From contig CAYSPU010000039.1 of the NCBI GenBank assembly GCA_964432995.1, positions 1 through 29,190 on the forward strand: a DNA stretch of 29,190 nt, read 5' to 3'. Positions 24,224 through 29,190 of the stretch are shown here, piece after piece. Numbering within the stretch: the first letter of the stretch is position 1; every line of letters starts with the position of its first letter. Origin of the DNA: CAYSPU01 sp964432995 (GTDB taxonomy: Bacteria; Verrucomicrobiota; Verrucomicrobiia; Limisphaerales; JAHDYP01). Both the position numbers and the translations under genes were made by a program. The notes under the pieces were generated by a model. That model was not told the DNA's origin. It made no database searches and saw only the letters and a program-made list of their open reading frames with translations.

Positions 24224-25674
24224 GTCTGGCCCTCATTGGCTGGCGCGATCTCTTCATCCCGGCCGTCCGGTTCCTCGACACCTGGGTGCTGGTGATGCTG
24301 GCCATCTACTGCCTCAATTACCTCTTCCAGATGGTCACCGCCTACCTCGAGCTGCTCCGCGTCAGCCGCGAGTCCCAGACCGCCACCCCCTGGTGGCTCC
24401 TCACCGGGAAAGTCTCCTTCCCCATCTCTCTCCTCGTCCCTGCGTACAACGAAGAAAAAACCATCGTCGAAAGCGTCCGTTCTCTCCTCGCCCTCCATTA
24501 CCCCGACTTCGAGGTCATCGTGGTCAACGACGGCTCCAAAGACCACACCATGAACGTCCTCATCCAAGCCTTCGAGCTCGAACGCGTCCAGCGGGTCTAC
24601 CCCCACAGCGCCCCCTGCAAGCGCATCCACGCCATCTGCACCAGCAAACGCCACCCCAACCTCACCGTGGTCGACAAGGAAAACGGCGGCAAATCCGACG
24701 CCCTCAACGCCGCCCTGAACCTCTCCCGCAATCCCCTGGTCTGCATGGTCGACGCCGACTCGATGCTCGAACCCGACTCCCTCCTCCGCATGGTGCGACC
24801 GTTCGTGCTCGAGCCCGAGCGCATGGTCGCCGTCGGCGGCAAGATCCGCATCGCCAACGGATGCGAAGTGCGGGGGGGACAGGTGCTCACCGCGCGCATC
24901 CCGAAGGCCTTCCTGCCGCTGATGCAGACGGTCGAGTACATCCGCGCCTTCCAAATGGCCCGCCTCTCCTGGAGCCGCGTCCAATCGGTCGTCATCCTCT
25001 CGGGCGCCTTCTGCCTCTACCGGCGCGCCCCCACCCTCCGGGTCGGCGGCCTCTCCCACGGCACCGTCGGCGAAGATATGGAGCTCACCGTCAAACTCCA
25101 TCGCTACTTCAAAGAGAACAGGATCCCCTACCGCGTCCGTTACCTGCCCGATCCCGTCTGCTGGACCGAGGCGCCGTCCACCTGGAAGATCCTCAAGAGC
25201 CAGCGCACCCGCTGGGCCCGTGGCATGCTCGAGGTCCTCTACAAACACCGGGACATGATCTTCTCCCCTCGCTACGGACTGCCCGGCATCCTCGGGCTGG
25301 GCTACTTCTTCCTGTTCGACGCCATCGGACCGCTGGTGGAGTTCCTGGGCTACATCATCATCCCCTTGTGCTGGGCCTTCGGCATCCTCAACACTCCGTT
25401 CCTGCTGGCCTACCTCGGGATGCTCTTCGTCTTCGGCGTCTTCGTCAGTGTCGGCTGCCTCTTCCTCGAAGAAGTCACCTCGAAAGAACAAAGCCCCCCC
25501 AAGGACCTCCTCATCCTGACCCTCTGCGCCGTCGTGGAGAACTTCGGCTACCGCCAGCTCAACAGCTTCTGGCGCATCCGCGCCCTCTACCAGTTCCTCC
25601 GCAAGAAGCAGGGCTGGGGCACCATGGTCCGCACCGGATTCCAAAAAACCGCCTCCCCACAGAAGGCGGGGTGA
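24220..25674 (+). CDS. processive family-2 glycosyltransferase (exopolysaccharide synthase)
   Basis: A 484-residue membrane GT2 enzyme of the BcsA/PgaC/hyaluronan-synthase kind. Residues 20-45 form a membrane segment (TWVLVMLAIYCLNYLFQMV). The catalytic domain begins at SFPISLLVPAYNEEKTIVES and shows the full motif series: Asp104 in VVNDGSKDH, GGKSDALNAAL, DAD at 178-180, SGAFCLYRR, Glu285-Asp286 in VGEDMELT, and QRTRW at 328-332. The D, DxD, ED, QxxRW set marks enzymes that extend a polymer and pass it through the membrane. Several transmembrane segments follow (about 350-430: ILGLGYFFLFDAIGPLVEFL, IIIPLCWAFGIL, LLAYLGMLFVFGVF). There is no PilZ or MshEN-like domain for cyclic-di-GMP. It is translationally coupled to the HEAT protein. 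The sugar polymerised cannot be told. Confidence 0.92.
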   Translation: MSLALIGWRDLFIPAVRFLDTWVLVMLAIYCLNYLFQMVTAYLELLRVSRESQTATPWWLLTGKVSFPISLLVPAYNEEKTIVESVRSLLALHYPDFEVIVVNDGSKDHTMNVLIQAFELERVQRVYPHSAPCKRIHAICTSKRHPNLTVVDKENGGKSDALNAALNLSRNPLVCMVDADSMLEPDSLLRMVRPFVLEPERMVAVGGKIRIANGCEVRGGQVLTARIPKAFLPLMQTVEYIRAFQMARLSWSRVQSVVILSGAFCLYRRAPTLRVGGLSHGTVGEDMELTVKLHRYFKENRIPYRVRYLPDPVCWTEAPSTWKILKSQRTRWARGMLEVLYKHRDMIFSPRYGLPGILGLGYFFLFDAIGPLVEFLGYIIIPLCWAFGILNTPFLLAYLGMLFVFGVFVSVGCLFLEEVTSKEQSPPKDLLILTLCAVVENFGYRQLNSFWRIRALYQFLRKKQGWGTMVRTGFQKTASPQKAG

Positions 25675-25750
25675 GGCCGCGACGCAACGCACCGGGCTCT
25701 CAGCCAGTTCGGATCCCGCTCCGCGGGCTCCTTCTCCACCGCTGGTGTAG

Positions 25751-25791
25751 GATCCCGCCGCCGAGGCGGGATCGCACTGCCAGCTTGGCAG
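25751..25791. repeat. two adjacent hairpins in the glycosyltransferase-sialidase gap
   Basis: GATCCCGCC (25751-25759) pairs with GGCGGGATC (25765-25773), and CTGCCA (25777-25782) pairs with TGGCAG (25786-25791). The first arm's GATCCCG also appears degenerate at 25711-25717 (GGATCCCGCTCC). The layout is repeat-like; it may also serve as transcript end for the glycosyltransferase pair. Confidence 0.55.
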
Positions 25792-25821
25792 GCGCGCCCG
25801 GTCGAAGCATACTCGCCTGCG

Positions 25822-28632
25822 ATGGCTCGAATAGCCCAGTATCGATCACGCGCTGCTCGAACAGCCGCTCTGGCGGCAAGCCGCTTCCACTTGCTCGCAC
25901 GGCGACGCCAACCCGCCCTTCCCGGCTCACTCACGCCTTCCGTCGGGCGGTTGGGCCTCGGATTCGCAGGCCTGTTCCTCTCATTCGTCGGCGCTCTCTC
26001 CAGCCCCACAGCGCCGGACCCGGCCTTGGTCTACGCATGGTATTGCGGTGACGCCGGCCTTCAAACCAACAACGTTGGCCAGGTCACCAACTGGCAGAAC
26101 CAGGCAGCCAGTGGCACACCCGCGGCCCGCAACCTCGATCGCATCAGCGGAACACCACTCGCAGTCGTGTGCCAGACAACAGGGGGGCCTCACTCCGTTC
26201 TGCGGTGCGACGGCGCGTCGGGCGTCTGGGGCAGTTCGGCGAAGTTCGGCATGCTGACCTCCGATCGCACTTTGGTCGCCTACTGCCGGCTGTCGAGCAC
26301 GAACAACGGCTTTCTCTTCGACGGCTCCACCACCAGCCCGGGCTTGACCCGAGCCCAAGTGCGCGACGGTTGGTGGCAGGTGGGGCTCCAGCCCGGCAGC
26401 GGCGGGAACAACGCCGACACAAATACGTTCGCCACCGCGCCCGGCGTTTGGAGCGCCCACGTGTTCCTCTTCAAACGACTCATCGGGGGAACCCTGGTTG
26501 CGCACATCAGCAGTGCGGGTGACGACTTCGCCTACACCAACGCCCTCACCAGCGGCCTCGGCGGGCTGATCCTCGGAAAGAACGTTGCCGCCGGCCGCGG
26601 CCTGGCAGTCGACATCGCGGAGTTCCTTGTCTATGACCGCGCCCTTGAACTCGCCGAACGCCAGGAAGTCATCGACTACCTTGCGACCAAGTGGGGGGCC
26701 CCGACCGAGATCCCGCCAGCCGCCTGCACCGCCGCGCAGACAACACGGGCAGTGCCCAACTTCGGTCTGCACGCTCTGCTCGATGCCCAGGTGTTCGGCC
26801 CCACCAACAGCCTCGCATTGGAAGTCACCAACCTGACCTTCAGTCTCGAGGGAACCACCCAGCCTGCCGACGTCGAATCGGTGAGCGTCTACTTCACCGG
26901 AACCGCTCGCGAGTTTAGGCCGTTGACGCTCTTTGGGGCTCACGCCGGCCCGTTTGCCGGCGCCCTCTCCATGACCGGTCGTCAGTCGCTCAGCCCCGGC
27001 GTCAACCACTTCTGGATCGCCATCCAGCCGCGTCGCACCGCCCAGTGGGGCCACCGCCTGGACGCCACGCTTCTCAGCGTCGGCGTCACCGACGGAGTGC
27101 GCGTGCCGGACGTGGGCGCCCCGCCGGGATTCCTCACCCTCGGCAACCACTGCTTCGAGACCATCGTCCGCAAGGAGGGCGACGAAGGGGTGCACACCTA
27201 CCGGATTCCGGCCATCGTCACAACGACGCGCGGCACGTTGTTGGCGGCATTCGACATCCGTCACGACAGTGCGGCCGATCTGCCGGCCAACATCGATGTC
27301 GGCATCCTGCGCAGCGTCGACGGCGGCAGCACGTGGGGACCGATGATCAAGGCTCTGGACTTCGACAAGGACGTCGCCGGGTCCAGCGGCAACGGGGTCG
27401 GCGACCCCGCCCTCCTCGTGGACCGGCACACCGCAACGCTCTGGGTGGCCGGCCTGTGGTCCTGCGGCGCCCACGCCTACGTCGGCTCGCTCTCCGGCCT
27501 CTCCACCAACCGCACCGGCCAATACGTCCTCGCCCGCAGCGACGACGACGGCCTCACCTGGTCCGCCCCCATCAACATCACCGCCCAGGCCAAGGTGAAC
27601 ACAAACTGGGGCGTCTGCTTCGTCGGCCCCGGACACGGAATCCAACTGCGCGATGGCACACTGGTCTTCCCCTCCCAGCACACCGACCCCGGCGGCGTCA
27701 ACGCCCGCGCCTTCTTCATCTACAGCACCAACCACGGCGCGAGTTGGCTCGCCAGCCCCGATGTGAACCCCACCATTCCCCCGCAGTTGAACGAAAACCA
27801 AATGGTCGAACTCAACTCCGGCCAGATCATGGTTTCCTCCCGCGCCCCCAGCGGCGGCAATGGCAAACGCGTCTGGGCCACCTACACCCGCGGGGCCACT
27901 CCGGGCGACGGCACCTGGTCACCCCTCACCTACCTCAACCCCGACCCCGTCTGCCAAGCCAGCTTCCTCCGCTACAGCTCCACCCTCGAGGGCGCGCCGC
28001 GCAACCGCCTCCTGTTTGCCAACCCCGCCTCCAGTTCCGCCCGCGTGAACATGACTGTCCGCATGTCCGAAGACGAAGGCCAGTCATGGACCGTCAGCCG
28101 CTCGATCGACACCCGCCCCGCCGCCTATTCGGACCTGACCGTTCTACCCGACGGCACCATCGGCCTCCTCTACGAAACCGGCAGCGGCGGCCCCTACGAG
28201 ACCCTCACCTTCGCCCGCTTCGACCTGGATTGGCTGACCCAGGCGGACGTCGACCAGGACGGAGACGGCATGAGCGATTACTACGAGAGCATCAATCGCC
28301 TCAACCGCGACCTCGATGATGCCCGGGACGACGCGGATGGTGATGGCGCGAGCAACCTCGACGAGTTCCAGGCCGGCACCATGGCCGACGACCCGCAATC
28401 GGTCTTCAGGCTCCGCGCGCTCCCCTTCGGCGCCACCGGAGTCGAACTCATCTGCAGCACCGTCCCCGGTATCCCTCATTCCCTGGAAAACGCCCCCACG
28501 CCCACGGGCGTCTGGGAAACCGTGCCGGGTGCGGCCCCGTTCGTCGCCAGGGATCCTTCGCGCACGTTCCACCTCCCTCTGGCAGCGACGTCGAACCTCT
28601 TCTTTCGGGCGGTCGCACACTCGTGGCGGTGA
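25822..28632 (+). CDS. secreted exo-alpha-sialidase (GH33) with LamG and EF-hand-like modules
   Basis: A 936-residue secreted glycosidase that releases terminal sialic acid (or related nonulosonic acid). A hydrophobic signal (RLGLGFAGLFLSFVGALSS) lies at residues 43-62. A LamG-type jelly roll follows (about 68-295), then a linker beta-domain (300-445), then a six-bladed sialidase propeller (450-805). It has the RIP motif YRIPAIV (Arg461), FDIRHD (478-482) and four Asp boxes: SVDGGSTWGP near 498, SDDDGLTWSAP near 573, STNHGASWLA near 635, SEDEGQSWTV near 749. Glu663, Arg674 and Arg727, and Tyr769 in AAYSDLTVLPDG fit the catalytic set in the family order. Calcium-loop repeats follow (DVDQDGDGMSDYYE; DDADGDGASNLDEF, about 810-855), and the C-terminal module ends NLFFRAVAHSWR. 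The start is unsure: the first 40 residues are basic and atypical, and an in-frame TTG (before LARRRQP) would shorten them. Confidence 0.9.
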   Translation: MARIAQYRSRAARTAALAASRFHLLARRRQPALPGSLTPSVGRLGLGFAGLFLSFVGALSSPTAPDPALVYAWYCGDAGLQTNNVGQVTNWQNQAASGTPAARNLDRISGTPLAVVCQTTGGPHSVLRCDGASGVWGSSAKFGMLTSDRTLVAYCRLSSTNNGFLFDGSTTSPGLTRAQVRDGWWQVGLQPGSGGNNADTNTFATAPGVWSAHVFLFKRLIGGTLVAHISSAGDDFAYTNALTSGLGGLILGKNVAAGRGLAVDIAEFLVYDRALELAERQEVIDYLATKWGAPTEIPPAACTAAQTTRAVPNFGLHALLDAQVFGPTNSLALEVTNLTFSLEGTTQPADVESVSVYFTGTAREFRPLTLFGAHAGPFAGALSMTGRQSLSPGVNHFWIAIQPRRTAQWGHRLDATLLSVGVTDGVRVPDVGAPPGFLTLGNHCFETIVRKEGDEGVHTYRIPAIVTTTRGTLLAAFDIRHDSAADLPANIDVGILRSVDGGSTWGPMIKALDFDKDVAGSSGNGVGDPALLVDRHTATLWVAGLWSCGAHAYVGSLSGLSTNRTGQYVLARSDDDGLTWSAPINITAQAKVNTNWGVCFVGPGHGIQLRDGTLVFPSQHTDPGGVNARAFFIYSTNHGASWLASPDVNPTIPPQLNENQMVELNSGQIMVSSRAPSGGNGKRVWATYTRGATPGDGTWSPLTYLNPDPVCQASFLRYSSTLEGAPRNRLLFANPASSSARVNMTVRMSEDEGQSWTVSRSIDTRPAAYSDLTVLPDGTIGLLYETGSGGPYETLTFARFDLDWLTQADVDQDGDGMSDYYESINRLNRDLDDARDDADGDGASNLDEFQAGTMADDPQSVFRLRALPFGATGVELICSTVPGIPHSLENAPTPTGVWETVPGAAPFVARDPSRTFHLPLAATSNLFFRAVAHSWR

Positions 28633-28759
28633 GGGCGCCTTCCCTCTGCTGTCTTCGCATCCGATCCAGCCTCGGCCCGGGCTCGAGAGCCGTCCACGGG
28701 AGACCAGGCGCCACCGGGGGTCGGAGGCCCCTGATGCCGGGGCACCGCGGCGAGGCGTC

Positions 28760-28775
28760 GTCGCCCTCAGGCGAC
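28760..28775 (-). terminator. short hairpin around the stop of the DUF1737-like gene
   Basis: GTCGCC and GGCGAC pair over six bases with the TGA stop in a 4-base loop. It lies in the 134-base gap between convergent genes. The stem is short and lacks a T tract, so this is a weak call. Confidence 0.3.
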
Positions 28776-28964
28776 ACGGGGGTGGACCGGGGCCTTCTTG
28801 CTCAGCTTGGTCACGGCTTGGTACATCATCTTCTCCCCAAAGAAAGGCTGCCCCAAAAGGGCGTATCCTTCCCCGAGCTTCTGGTTGACCTTCGCCGCCA
28901 ATTCTTCGTGCGTCGGTTTCCCGCCGTGGCGCGCCACGGCGAGGATCTCGTAGTGCAGCTTCAT
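28767..28964 (-). CDS. small DUF1737-like protein
   Basis: A 65-residue cytoplasmic protein starting MKLHYEILAVARHGG. The segment EELAAKVNQKLGEGYALLGQPFF and the following MMYQAVTKL match the short pattern of DUF1737 proteins (a helix of the form L---VN--L-EGY-L-G-P followed by a Y/F-QA strand). The frame is open to 28997, but the internal ATG at 28964 gives the typical family start. It is convergent with the sialidase gene and shows no functional link to it. The role of the family is unknown. Confidence 0.72.
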   Translation of the reverse strand: MKLHYEILAVARHGGKPTHEELAAKVNQKLGEGYALLGQPFFGEKMMYQAVTKLSKKAPVHPRVA

Positions 28965-29003
28965 GGCCGAAGCATACCCCTCCGGCTCCCAACGCACCAG
29001 AAT

Positions 29004-29132
29004 TCACCTCGGCGGAGGGTTAAGTGGGTTCGATGAACCCATGGCCTCCTGAAGCCATCTCTCGGCGTCGCGCATCTCCGCATACGTGACCACTCCCTCC
29101 ATGCCCCTCCAGGCTTGACTGTAGCGCAGCAC
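29004..29132 (-). CDS. possible 42-residue open frame, or remnant, at the window edge
   Basis: A frame reading LRYSQAWRGMEGVVTYAEM and then RDAERWLQEAMGSS has protein-like composition, unlike the other frames here. It starts at a GTG (29132), or at the ATG at 29102 with GGAGG two bases before it, and stops at 29004. A TGA lies in frame a little further upstream, so if it is the tail of a longer gene that gene is broken. I do not recognise it. The rest of 28965-29190 shows no feature. Confidence 0.25.
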   Translation of the reverse strand: MLRYSQAWRGMEGVVTYAEMRDAERWLQEAMGSSNPLNPPPR

Positions 29133-29190
29133 CCGGGGACGCCCGAATCCTCAGCGCCACTGAGGCACGGATCCCGTGCATCCTGAAGTT

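Noticed and set aside
1..29190. CRISPR array, rRNA, tRNA or phage-type genes
   Set aside because: No regularly spaced direct repeats, no cloverleaf-like stretch and no structural phage protein were noticed. tRNA absence was judged only by eye; a covariance-model search would be decisive.

Overview
The window is high-GC DNA that reads as a chromosome segment of a free-living Gram-negative bacterium of the Verrucomicrobiota, possibly the Pedosphaera/Limisphaera side. That placement rests on the style of the content, not on a marker gene. There are outer-membrane barrels and lipoproteins. There are very large secreted multidomain proteins with LamG, lamin-tail, CotH and Ig-like modules that share a C-terminal module ending in F/Y-Y/F-R. 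Intergenic palindromes are numerous. No rRNA, tRNA, CRISPR array or phage gene was seen.

Left part (1-3335): a minus-strand pair made of an alginate-export-type porin and, downstream, an ABC-type SsuA/TauA-like substrate-binding protein. They are separated by about 320 bases of mobile-looking palindromic repeats. Middle left (3336-13149): two giant secreted proteins diverge from a 175-base intergenic region. One is a 2117-residue LamG/Ig/cadherin-like/lamin-tail/CotH-kinase protein, the other a 1094-residue protein with a CBM-like N-terminus and duplicated LamG-like modules. Next (13150-16176): a hairpin, a 32-base perfect palindrome, and a translationally coupled two-component pair. The histidine kinase has an N-terminal region built of two tandem rhamnosidase-type jelly-roll modules, and its partner is a NarL/LuxR response regulator.

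A REP-associated tyrosine transposase (RAYT) element (16154-17274) with near-perfect 25-base terminal inverted repeats sits on the end of the response-regulator gene and supplies its stop codon. Its transposase is split by an in-frame amber codon between the HUH nuclease domain and a DnaA-domain-IV-like C-terminus. A lipoprotein alpha/beta hydrolase follows.

Right part (18507-25674) is the most interesting system: two divergent, internally overlapping gene pairs that look like an exopolysaccharide synthesis and export machine. Minus strand: a CsgG/LpoB-like lipoprotein and a 1250-residue TPR protein ending in a YaiO-type outer-membrane barrel. Plus strand: a membrane-anchored HEAT-repeat protein and a processive family-2 glycosyltransferase. 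The layout recalls E. coli YaiO/YaiP, NfrA/NfrB and PgaA/PgaC, but with a HEAT-repeat subunit and a lipoprotein in place of known accessory parts. The window closes with a secreted GH33 sialidase and a small DUF1737-like protein. Carbohydrate binding, sensing, degradation and secretion is the common theme.
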